Part shown: piece after piece, positions 51,348 to 59,446 of the stretch
How the letters are laid out: each line of letters starts with the position of its first letter
Numbering within the stretch: the stretch's first letter is position 1
DNA from: an uncultured Eubacteriales bacterium
GTDB lineage: Bacteria; Bacillota; Clostridia; Oscillospirales; CAG-382
NCBI GenBank assembly: GCA_934502885.1
Contig: CAKSUT010000003.1
Span: 108,519 to 172,518, forward strand
Reading direction: 5' to 3'
Length of the DNA stretch: 64,000 nt
Notes under the pieces: model-generated
Database searches by the model: none
What the model was told of the DNA's origin: nothing
Seen by the model: the letters and a program-made list of their open reading frames with translations, nothing else
Translations under genes and position numbers: made by a program

Positions 51348-53729
51348 ATGACAATCGCACATATAAACCCTGACGGCAAGATTCAGACTCTCACCGACCA
51401 CTGCCGCGAAACGGCGGATTTGTGTCAAAAGCGCGCCGCGCCGATAGGCTTGGGGAAAACGGGATACCTCATAGGTCTTATGCATGACTTCGGCAAAGCT
51501 ACCGAGGAGTTTCAAAATTACATAAAAGCTCCCGAAAAAGCAGTCAGAGGGTCTGTTCACCATGCGCCCGGCGGTGCGATTTACATATACGACCGCAAAT
51601 ACGCAAATGCCGCAAACAGTAACGAACAGCTTACGGCGCAGATAATATCTATGGTCATATACGGACACCACAGCGGTCTTATGGATGTTGTTTCTCCCGA
51701 CGGAAAGCAGACTCTTAACGACTCTCTTACGCAGGACAAGGACAAACTCTTCTACGATGAGGCACTCGAAAACTTTCTGAACGACGTCGCCGGCGAAGAT
51801 GAAATCGACGCTCTCTTCGACAGAGCGGTTTGCGAAGTAAAGGCGTTTATCGGAAAAGTAAACGAGGTTTTTAAGGGAGAACGCAGAAAAAATTACACAT
51901 TTCCACGTTTCCATCTGGCACTTTTGATGCGTCTTCTTTTGAGCATACTCGTCGATTCCGACCGTTTGGACACCGCCTGCTTCTCGTACTGTTCTCCCCT
52001 TCCGGAGGAATCGGAGAACGCCGATTGGGAGGATGCTCTTTCCTCTTTGGAGAGCAAGCTTGCTTCGTTTCCGACCGACACTCCGATAGGAAAGATACGG
52101 CACGAAATCTCCGACGAATGCTTCGACGCCGCAAACACCGAGGGAAAGATTTTCCGTCTCACCGTCCCGACAGGCGGCGGCAAAACCTTCTCGAGTCTGA
52201 GATTCGCTCTTAAGCGTGCGGCAAAGGATATCGGCACACGGCGGATATTCTACGTCATACCGTACAACACGATTCTCGACCAGAACGCACGTGACATAAG
52301 AGAGTCTCTCGGCGACTCCCTCGACATTCTCGAGCATCATTCAAACGTCGTTTTCGAAGCCGACGAAACGGAGGAATTCACGCAGTACAGACTTCTCACC
52401 GAGCGGTGGGATGCTGATATCGTCCTCACCTCGGCGGTGCAGTTCATGAATGCGCTATACGCTCACGGAAACACCGACGCACGGCGTATGTCTGCGCTTA
52501 TAGGGTCTGTGCTTATATTCGACGAAATACAGGCGCTCCCTCTGAAATGCCGTGTGCTGTTCGAGCGTGCGGCGGAATTTTTGGCGAACCTTTGCGGCTG
52601 CACCGTGGTTTTGTGTACGGCGACTCAGCCTCAAATCGAAACCACTCCTGCCGCAAAAGAAATAATCGGAGACACGGAAAAGCTTTTTTCTTCAATGGAA
52701 AGAGTACATTTTCACGACGAGTCGAACCGCCTCATGACAACGGAAAACGCAGCAGAGGGACTGAAACGCCTTATCGAAAAATACACCTCGGTGCTTATCA
52801 TAGTAAACACGAAGAAAGCCGCAAAGGAAATCTGCGAACTTGTCGAAAAGGACATTCCGACGATCCATTTGAGCACCGGAATGTATCCTAAGCACAGACT
52901 GTCGTGCATTGACAAAATAAAGAACAGAGAGCCGTCGAAGCCGCTTTTATGCGTATCCACCTCGCTTATCGAGGCGGGAATAAACATAAGCTTTCCGTGC
53001 GTTGTGCGCAGTCTTGCCGGACTCGGCAGCATATTACAGGCGGCAGGTCGGTGCAACCGAAACGGAAGTGCGCCGTTCGGCGACGTGTACATATGGCAGC
53101 TTGACGAGAATCTCTCGAAGCTCCCCGAAATACGTGCCTCTGCCGAGATAACGAAAGGTCTCATTTACAACAATGAGGAAAACCTGGGAACGCCCGACAC
53201 GATAAGGCTGTATTACGAAAGAGAGCGCGAGAAGCTGCCGGAGCTTATTTCGCAGTGTTCCGAGAAACACATTGATAATTCTCAAAATATGGCAGAATTT
53301 CCCGTCCCCGACGTTTACAAGAATGTGACGATCTGCTCTCTTTTGGGTAAACAGAAACCATTTGACAGCAACTCTCTTAAAGACGCATATACCTTTCCTC
53401 TTCACGGCGCATACCGCACAGCGGCCGAGCATTTCTGCGTTATAGACAGTGAAACCTACAGTGTGCTTGTCCCCGAGGGACGAGGAAAAGAAATAGCGTC
53501 GCTACTTGAGGGCGGAAATCTTTCCTACAACGAAACGAAAATGCTTATCCGTGAAGCCGGCGGCTACTGCGTTTCGCTGTACTCGGAGAGGTTCCACCGC
53601 ATGAAAAACACGGACAAAGCGATAAGATACTTGGAAAAAGCGGGCATTTGGCTGCTCTGCGACGGCTGGTACGACAGCAAGACCGGCATAAGAGACACCA
53701 TGGGTGAGCTTCCGCTGTTGAAATATTGA
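51348..53729 (+). CDS. cas3: CRISPR-associated helicase-nuclease Cas3
   Basis: Protein of 793 aa that unwinds and shreds DNA marked by Cascade. HD nuclease: DHCRETADLC, LMHDFGKA and HHAP in the first 70 residues and YGHHSG near 105. Superfamily 2 helicase: Walker A VPTGGGKTFSSLRFALKRA (about residues 272-290), motif II LIFDEIQALP (about 389) in place of DEAD/DExH, then TATQPQ and, in the second RecA lobe, STSLIEAGINISFP and QAAGRCNRNG. ATG 51348 with GGAGGTG upstream is preferred to the in-frame ATG at 51312. First gene of the type I-C operon. Confidence 0.97.
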   Translation: MTIAHINPDGKIQTLTDHCRETADLCQKRAAPIGLGKTGYLIGLMHDFGKATEEFQNYIKAPEKAVRGSVHHAPGGAIYIYDRKYANAANSNEQLTAQIISMVIYGHHSGLMDVVSPDGKQTLNDSLTQDKDKLFYDEALENFLNDVAGEDEIDALFDRAVCEVKAFIGKVNEVFKGERRKNYTFPRFHLALLMRLLLSILVDSDRLDTACFSYCSPLPEESENADWEDALSSLESKLASFPTDTPIGKIRHEISDECFDAANTEGKIFRLTVPTGGGKTFSSLRFALKRAAKDIGTRRIFYVIPYNTILDQNARDIRESLGDSLDILEHHSNVVFEADETEEFTQYRLLTERWDADIVLTSAVQFMNALYAHGNTDARRMSALIGSVLIFDEIQALPLKCRVLFERAAEFLANLCGCTVVLCTATQPQIETTPAAKEIIGDTEKLFSSMERVHFHDESNRLMTTENAAEGLKRLIEKYTSVLIIVNTKKAAKEICELVEKDIPTIHLSTGMYPKHRLSCIDKIKNREPSKPLLCVSTSLIEAGINISFPCVVRSLAGLGSILQAAGRCNRNGSAPFGDVYIWQLDENLSKLPEIRASAEITKGLIYNNEENLGTPDTIRLYYEREREKLPELISQCSEKHIDNSQNMAEFPVPDVYKNVTICSLLGKQKPFDSNSLKDAYTFPLHGAYRTAAEHFCVIDSETYSVLVPEGRGKEIASLLEGGNLSYNETKMLIREAGGYCVSLYSERFHRMKNTDKAIRYLEKAGIWLLCDGWYDSKTGIRDTMGELPLLKY

Positions 53730-53817
53730 TTGAAAACGAAAACACCGAGATTAGGATATGGCAAAGTACACGCCGTTCCCCTTCTCGGCACACATACAGA
53801 AAGGAATGATTGCAAGC

Positions 53818-54582
53818 ATGAAACACTCAAACCGAGTCGCTTTCCTTGTGTACGGACGTTACGGGCTGTTTACGGATCCGTCCACACGTATCGGCGGCGA
53901 AAAAGCGACCTACGGATTACCAACGTATCAGGCGCTCAAGGGAATCACCGAGAGCATATACTGGAAGCCGACTATAACGTGGTTTATCGACCGTGTACGC
54001 ATTATGCACCCGATTGTCACCGAGTCAAAGCATATGCGCCCGATAAACTTCAACACTCCCGGCAACACGCTTTCCGTCTACAACTACTTAAGAGAACCCT
54101 GTTATCAGGTCGAGGCGCATTTTGAATTTAACCCTTACCGCCCCGAATTCGAGAACGACCGTAACGAAAACAAGCACTTTCTCATTGCAAAGCGAATGAT
54201 AGAGCGAGGCGGCCGCAGGGACATTTTTCTCGGCACGCGCGAATGTCAGGGCTACGTTGAGCCTTGCGTTTTCGGCGAAGGCGAGGGTGCATACGACAAC
54301 ACCGGCAGCATCGGCTTCGGAATTATGCTCCACGGCTTTGACTACCCCGACGAAACCGGTGAAGATTGGCTCGGAGTGCGTTTCTGGAAGCCTGTCATGA
54401 CCGACGGTGTGATAACTTTTCCAAAGCCCTGTGACTGTGAAAAGCGGCTTTGCCGCAACATACGCCCGATGAACAAGAAGGTGTTCCGCGAATTCTCCGG
54501 AGCGGACGAAGAGGCTCTGGCAAAAATCTGTGAGGAGGTGGAGGAAGATGAGCTGGCTCTCGGCGCTGAGCGATACTTATGA
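53818..54582 (+). CDS. cas5c: Type I-C Cas5 (pre-crRNA processing endoribonuclease)
   Basis: Protein of 254 aa. In type I-C, Cas5c replaces Cas6: it cuts the repeat stem-loop and caps the 5' handle of the crRNA. The start MKHSNRVAFLVYGRYGLFTDPSTRIGGEKATYGLPTYQALKGI is the typical Cas5c N-terminus, with the YG.Y.LFTDP motif that contributes catalytic residues. The C-terminus has FGIMLHGFDYPDE. ATG 53818 follows AAAGGA; an in-frame ATG at 53758 was rejected. The 88-base gap after cas3 holds nothing clear. Overlaps cas8c by 35 bases. Confidence 0.93.
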   Translation: MKHSNRVAFLVYGRYGLFTDPSTRIGGEKATYGLPTYQALKGITESIYWKPTITWFIDRVRIMHPIVTESKHMRPINFNTPGNTLSVYNYLREPCYQVEAHFEFNPYRPEFENDRNENKHFLIAKRMIERGGRRDIFLGTRECQGYVEPCVFGEGEGAYDNTGSIGFGIMLHGFDYPDETGEDWLGVRFWKPVMTDGVITFPKPCDCEKRLCRNIRPMNKKVFREFSGADEEALAKICEEVEEDELALGAERYL

Positions 54583-56398
54583 TAATTTTTACGGAAGCGA
54601 CGCTTCGGACAGAGTCGATCCGATAGTCCCGGTGGGCTTTGTCGAAAAGAACATTGTTTTCTCGGTGTATCTCGACGAAAACGGAAATTTCGTACGAGCC
54701 GACAAAGGCGAGAAAAAACTGCTGATACCGTCGTCTCCGAGTGCGGCGGGAAGAACCGGTCCGCCTATTCCGTATCCGCTGTACGACGAAATCCGGTATG
54801 TTGCCGGCGACACAACGGAAGCACTTCCCGAAAGCTTAAATGTAAACTTCACTGCATATTTTGACGCATACATAAAACAGTTGCGAGAGTGGAGTGAATC
54901 GGACGGCGCACCGCACGTTCTCTCGATTCTTCTCGGATACCTCGAGCGGAAAACCCTGTTCCGTGATCTCTGCGAGAGCGGATGTATCAACTCGGAAAAA
55001 GATTTTTCCTCCGACAGTGCCGTTTCAAAATGCATGAAGAGCATGGTTGCATTCTATATTTACACTCCGTCGAAAAATGAATATACGAATATGGCATCCA
55101 TACCTGAAATAGCAACCGGTTGGTGTAATCATCTTCTCTCGTCTATAAGCAATACCGGCATATGTTATGCAGAAGGAAATGTTACTGCGCTCGCCGCAAA
55201 ACATCAGAAGTTATACGGAAATGCAAAGATGATTTCTTCGGAAAATGCCTTCAATAAGTTTCAGTATGAAGGGCGTTTCACATCTGCCGATGAAGCCTGC
55301 ACCGTCGGCTATGCGACCTCCGAAAAAGCACACAACACGCTTCGTTGGCTGATTTCCCGTCAGGGCTTCCAGAAATTCAGCCTAAAGTTTGTTACTTGGA
55401 GCAAAAACTGCTACGAAGTCATACAGCCCTCCGAAGATCCTGAGGATATGTTCGGTGATGAAGCTGAAACACGTATAAACACCGCCGAGGATTACGCAAA
55501 ACGTGTAAATTCCATACTCTCCGGATATAAGAAAGAGATTCCCGATACAAAGCGAGACGGAATCGTAATGATGGGTGTAGAAGCGGCAACACCCGGAAGA
55601 TTCTCCATCAACTACTATCAGGAGCTTGACAGCAATGATTATCTTGAACGGCTCGGCAAATGGTACAAAGGCTGTTATTGGAGACTCAATTATTTCGGAA
55701 AAGACGAAAAGCTTCACACCGGAATTATGACGCCGAGTATCGGCAGTATGGGAAATGCGGTTTTCGGCAAAAGAGCGATGAATGACGCACGAAGCGATCT
55801 CAAAGCCGACAAATCCGGAACAAAACAGGTAAAGCGTTTTTACCTCGATATGTTCTCCTGCATCGCCGAAGGCCGCCGCGCTCCGACAGGTTACACAATG
55901 GCGGCATATCACCGTATCCTGAAGCCGCAGAGCTTTACCGACAGGAACGGAAACTATGATCAATACGAATGGTTAAATTGCATGGCAGTTACCCTTGCAA
56001 TGTTAAAAAGTACAGATACGAAAGGAGTTTACAACGTGGCACTCAACGAACATGAAACAGACCGAAGCTACCTCTACGGAAGACTTCTCGCAATCGCGGA
56101 TGTTATGGAGGAAAATGTTCTCCGCACGCAGAGCGACAACCGTCAGACCAACGCCGTGAGGTTGTTTACGGCAATGCAGCAGCACCCGGCGGCAACCTGG
56201 AGCAACCTTGAGCAGAAGATTCTTCCGTATGAAGCAAAGCTTTCCGCAGGACTTCGCACATGGTATAACAGACAGATAGACGAAATCTATCACATCGGCG
56301 TCGATATGGGCAGCAATGCTCCGCTCTCGCCGAGATTCATCGAAGGCTACCACAATCAGAGATACGAACTTAAAAACAGAAAGAAAGAGGAGAACTGA
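54548..56398 (+). CDS. cas8c: Type I-C Cascade large subunit Cas8c (Csd1)
   Basis: Large subunit of the I-C Cascade, 616 aa, which recognises the PAM and recruits Cas3. Starts SWLSALSDTYDNFYG, as usual for Csd1, and contains the conserved NIVFSVYLDENGNF, TAEDYAKRVNSILSGYKKEI and, near the C-terminus, LYGRLLAIADVMEENVL followed by RQTNAVRLFTAMQQHPAATWSNL. In many I-C loci an internal start yields a Cas11-like small subunit from the C-terminal part; an ATG/RBS candidate was not resolved. ATG 54548 is preferred to an ATG 18 bases upstream. Overlaps cas5c. Confidence 0.96.
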   Translation: MSWLSALSDTYDNFYGSDASDRVDPIVPVGFVEKNIVFSVYLDENGNFVRADKGEKKLLIPSSPSAAGRTGPPIPYPLYDEIRYVAGDTTEALPESLNVNFTAYFDAYIKQLREWSESDGAPHVLSILLGYLERKTLFRDLCESGCINSEKDFSSDSAVSKCMKSMVAFYIYTPSKNEYTNMASIPEIATGWCNHLLSSISNTGICYAEGNVTALAAKHQKLYGNAKMISSENAFNKFQYEGRFTSADEACTVGYATSEKAHNTLRWLISRQGFQKFSLKFVTWSKNCYEVIQPSEDPEDMFGDEAETRINTAEDYAKRVNSILSGYKKEIPDTKRDGIVMMGVEAATPGRFSINYYQELDSNDYLERLGKWYKGCYWRLNYFGKDEKLHTGIMTPSIGSMGNAVFGKRAMNDARSDLKADKSGTKQVKRFYLDMFSCIAEGRRAPTGYTMAAYHRILKPQSFTDRNGNYDQYEWLNCMAVTLAMLKSTDTKGVYNVALNEHETDRSYLYGRLLAIADVMEENVLRTQSDNRQTNAVRLFTAMQQHPAATWSNLEQKILPYEAKLSAGLRTWYNRQIDEIYHIGVDMGSNAPLSPRFIEGYHNQRYELKNRKKEEN

Positions 56399-56399
56399 C

Positions 56400-57302
56400 A
56401 TGAGCGTACTTAATAACAAAATCGATTTTGCACTTGTATTCACCGCAACAAAGGCTAACCCCAACGGAGATCCGCTTGACGGCAACCGTCCCCGCACCGA
56501 CATCGACGGCTACGGCGAAGTATCCGATGTCTGCATCAAGAGAAAGATAAGAAACCGTATGCTCGACATGGGCGAGGGTATCTACGTTCAGTCCGACGAC
56601 AACAGAAACGACGACTGCCGCTCGCTGAAAGACAGAGCCGACAAATGCACCGAGCTTAAAGCCGCATCCGGCAACAGAACCGAATATGCACGCATCGCCT
56701 GCGAGACGTGGTTTGACGTCCGTGCTTTCGGTCAGGTATTTGCATTCAAGAGCGGCACAAAATCGAAGAAAAACGACGATTCCGAGAGTACCGAGAACTC
56801 CGATGCAGTTTCTATCGGAATAAGAGGTCCCGTAAGCATTCAGACGGCCGTAAGCGCAGAACCCGTTTCCATAAACACCATGCAGATCACAAAGTCCGTA
56901 AACCTCGAAACGGGTGCCGATCCCGACAAACGCGGAAAGGACACCATGGGAACAAAGTATTTCGTTGACTTCGGCGTGTACACAACTTTCGGCTCTATCA
57001 ACGTAAAGCAAGCGGAAAAGACGGGATTCTCCGAGGAAGATGCGGAAAAACTCAAGGAGGCTCTGCGCACGCTCTTTATAAACGACGAGACCGCCGCCCG
57101 TCCCTCCGGATCCATGGAGGTTGTCAAGCTTGTTTGGTGGAAGCATAACAACGAAATCGGTCAGTATTCTCCGGCAAAGGTACACAAGCTTTTGAAGGTG
57201 ACGAAGAAGGACGGCGTCGCAGAACCTCGCTCCATAGACGACTACGACATAACCGTTGACGAGCTTGACGGGCTTGCATACGAAGATGTCAAAATCAACT
57301 GA
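56400..57302 (+). CDS. cas7: Type I-C Cascade backbone subunit Cas7 (Csd2)
   Basis: RNA-binding backbone protein, 300 aa, present in several copies along the crRNA. Family hallmarks: IDFALVFTATKANPNGDPLDGNRPRTDIDGYGEVSDVCIKRKIRNR at the N-terminus and the DVRAFGQVFAF and SIGIRGPVSIQTA blocks. C-terminal SMEVVKLVWWKHNNEIGQYSPAKVHKLL also typical. ATG 56400 is one base after the cas8c stop; AAAGAGGAG precedes it. Overlaps cas4 by 17 bases. Confidence 0.97.
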   Translation: MSVLNNKIDFALVFTATKANPNGDPLDGNRPRTDIDGYGEVSDVCIKRKIRNRMLDMGEGIYVQSDDNRNDDCRSLKDRADKCTELKAASGNRTEYARIACETWFDVRAFGQVFAFKSGTKSKKNDDSESTENSDAVSIGIRGPVSIQTAVSAEPVSINTMQITKSVNLETGADPDKRGKDTMGTKYFVDFGVYTTFGSINVKQAEKTGFSEEDAEKLKEALRTLFINDETAARPSGSMEVVKLVWWKHNNEIGQYSPAKVHKLLKVTKKDGVAEPRSIDDYDITVDELDGLAYEDVKIN

Positions 57303-57948
57303 CGACTACCTGTGGCTCTCGGGAATAAGTCACTTCCGTTTCTGCAAAAGGCGATGGGCTCTTATACACATAGAACAGCAGTGGTCTGAAAATTCCCTCA
57401 CAGCCGAGGGGCATATCATGCACGAACGTGTTCACGACAGCGGCTTTACCGAAAAGAGAGGACGCATAATCCTCTCCCGAGGTATGCCGGTGCGCTCCGA
57501 CAGGCTGAAGATAAACGGAGTCTGCGACATGGTCGAGCTTATACGCGACGACGAGACGGGAGTTCCGATATTCGGCCGTGAGGGACTGTACCGCATAAAT
57601 CCCGTTGAATACAAGCACGGAAACGACAGGTACGATGAGTCGGCTGCATTTCAGCTATGCGCACAGGTTTTATGCCTTGAGGATATGTTCGTCACGGATA
57701 TTCCGACCGCAGACATATACTACGGAAGACTTCACGCAAGAAAAACCTATGAAATGACGCCGGAATTACGAAAAGACGTCGAAGAGGCGTTAGCCGAGAT
57801 GAATTCCTACATGGCAAGAGGATACACGCCAAAGGTGAAGCCGAAAAAAGAGTGCAAAAGCTGTTCGATGTATGAAATCTGCCGTCCCGACCTTACAAAA
57901 TGCGGCTCTGCGAAGGAGTACATAAAGGAGGTGCTGTCGGACGAATGA
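57286..57948 (+). CDS. cas4: Cas4 exonuclease (spacer acquisition)
   Basis: RecB-like nuclease, 220 aa, that trims prespacers and defines the PAM and orientation. The first cysteine of the Fe-S cluster lies in FRFCKRRWAL; three more are in KECKSCSMYEICRPD near the C-terminus. The nuclease motif is NPVEYKHGN (Glu-x-Lys), with the preceding Asp in NGVCDMVELI. Start ATG 57286 lies inside the end of cas7. Four-base ATGA overlap with cas1 indicates coupled translation. Confidence 0.95.
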   Translation: MSKSTDDYLWLSGISHFRFCKRRWALIHIEQQWSENSLTAEGHIMHERVHDSGFTEKRGRIILSRGMPVRSDRLKINGVCDMVELIRDDETGVPIFGREGLYRINPVEYKHGNDRYDESAAFQLCAQVLCLEDMFVTDIPTADIYYGRLHARKTYEMTPELRKDVEEALAEMNSYMARGYTPKVKPKKECKSCSMYEICRPDLTKCGSAKEYIKEVLSDE

Positions 57949-58976
57949 AAAAACTTCTGAATACGCTGTATGTCACGACTCCCGAAACCTATCTGCGCTT
58001 AGAGGGCGAGACGGTCGTAATAATCCGCGACGACAGCGTGCTCGGACAAGTGCCGCTTCTTAATCTGTCGGCTATTGTGTGCTTCGGATACAGAGGCGTG
58101 AGTCCTGCGCTTATGGGGTACTGCGCGGAACACGGAATAGACCTTTCGTTCATGACTCCGCACGGACGCTTTCTCGCAAGGATAAACGGTCCCGTCAGAG
58201 GCAATGTGCTTTTACGGGAAACGCAAACGCTCCTTGCGGCGGATGCGGTGCATTCTCTCGAACCGGCAAAAGCCTTCATAGCGGCAAAGCTCTACAACTG
58301 CCGCGCAGTTCTCGAACGCATGGTGCGCGATCACGAACACCGCATTGATCCGGAGCTTTTTTTCGGTGTCATTGAACAGCACCGTCTCTGCATTTCCGAG
58401 CTGCAATCGGCAGAGGATATAGGTGAGATAATGGGAATAGAGGGCGCGGCGGCAAAGGCGTACTTTTCGGTATTCGGACAAATGATACTGAAAAACAAAA
58501 GCGACTTTCCCTTCGACGACAGAAACCGCCGTCCGCCGACCGACCGTGTGAACGCGCTTCTATCTTTTGCGTACACACTGCTTACTAACGAAATTTGCGG
58601 TGCTCTTGAAAGTGTGGGACTCGATCCGTACATCGGCTATCTGCACCAAAAGCGTCCCGGAAGATGCTCCCTTGCACTTGACCTGCTTGAGGAATTTCGG
58701 GCGTCATATGCCGACCGCTTCGTACTCTCTCAGATAAATCTGGGAACATTGACGGCTGACGACTTTGACGTAAAGGAAAACAGCGCGGTGTTCATGCGTG
58801 ACGACGCAAAAAGCAGATTTTTAAACGCTTGGCAAAATAAAAAACGCGAAACGATAACACACCCGTTTCTTCGCGAAAAAGTGCCGTGGGGACTCGTGCC
58901 TTACGCTCAGGCAATGTTGTTTGCGCGTTGGCTGAGAGGCGACCTCGACGCATATCCGCCGTTCTTTTGGAAGTGA
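57945..58976 (+). CDS. cas1: Cas1 integrase
   Basis: Metal-dependent integrase of 343 aa that inserts new spacers at the leader end. N-terminal beta domain (MKKLLNTLYVTTPETYLRLEGETVVI), then the helical catalytic domain: GIEGAAAKAYFSVFG (Glu), YLHQKRPGRCSLALDLLEEFRASYADR (His and the acidic residue). I-C-type C-terminus with PLF-like HPFLREKVPWGLVPYAQAMLFARWLRGD. ATG 57945 overlaps the cas4 stop; AAAGGAGG lies upstream. Confidence 0.97.
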   Translation: MKKLLNTLYVTTPETYLRLEGETVVIIRDDSVLGQVPLLNLSAIVCFGYRGVSPALMGYCAEHGIDLSFMTPHGRFLARINGPVRGNVLLRETQTLLAADAVHSLEPAKAFIAAKLYNCRAVLERMVRDHEHRIDPELFFGVIEQHRLCISELQSAEDIGEIMGIEGAAAKAYFSVFGQMILKNKSDFPFDDRNRRPPTDRVNALLSFAYTLLTNEICGALESVGLDPYIGYLHQKRPGRCSLALDLLEEFRASYADRFVLSQINLGTLTADDFDVKENSAVFMRDDAKSRFLNAWQNKKRETITHPFLREKVPWGLVPYAQAMLFARWLRGDLDAYPPFFWK

Positions 58977-58984
58977 GGTAAGTT

Positions 58985-59275
58985 ATGTTAATTCTTGTAA
59001 CCTACGACGTATCTCTTACCGACCCGGGAGGTCAAAAAAGGCTTCGGAGAGTGGCAAAGGTCTGTCAAAACTACGGCGTGCGTGTTCAGAATTCGGTTTT
59101 TGAATGCGTCGTCGATCAAACGCAGTATGTCATTTTAAAGGACAGGCTGTGCAAAGAAATCGATGAGGATAAAGACAGTCTGAGGCTGTACAGGCTCGGC
59201 AACAACTACAAGGAAAAAGTCGAGCACTACGGTGTAAAACAGAGCATAAATGTCGAAGAGCCTCTGATTTTTTAA
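58985..59275 (+). CDS. cas2: Cas2, structural partner of Cas1
   Basis: Ferredoxin-fold protein of 96 aa that bridges two Cas1 dimers in the integration complex. Starts MLILVTYDVSLTDPGG with the usual Asp8, then RLRRVAKVCQNYGVRVQNSVFEC and ends KQSINVEEPLIF. Typical I-C length. It lies eight bases after cas1 and 171 bases before the first repeat. Confidence 0.97.
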   Translation: MLILVTYDVSLTDPGGQKRLRRVAKVCQNYGVRVQNSVFECVVDQTQYVILKDRLCKEIDEDKDSLRLYRLGNNYKEKVEHYGVKQSINVEEPLIF

Positions 59276-59446
59276 AGTGCGAACACCGGGCGCACATAGA
59301 ATTCCCGGTAGGTTCGCACCGAACAAAACACATATTGTGTTACCGTTTGTTTTCTTTAATGTTAACGCAGAGTTAGAAAGCAAACATTTGCAACATTGTA
59401 TACATTATCAAAAGTTCGTGAGGCTGATTTTTTGTACAGTGTTGCT
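59276..59446 (+). promoter_or_regulatory. CRISPR leader
   Basis: The 171 bases between cas2 and the first repeat. It opens with a long interrupted hairpin (59277-59319: GTGCGAAC with GTTCGCAC and an inner CCGGG/CCCGG stem around a 13-base loop), followed by an AT-rich tract (ATTGTATACATTATCAAAAG and others) where the array promoter and Cas1-Cas2 docking site should lie, and ends TACAGTGTTGCT before repeat 1. The hairpin motif resembles leaders of other type I-C arrays. Confidence 0.8.
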
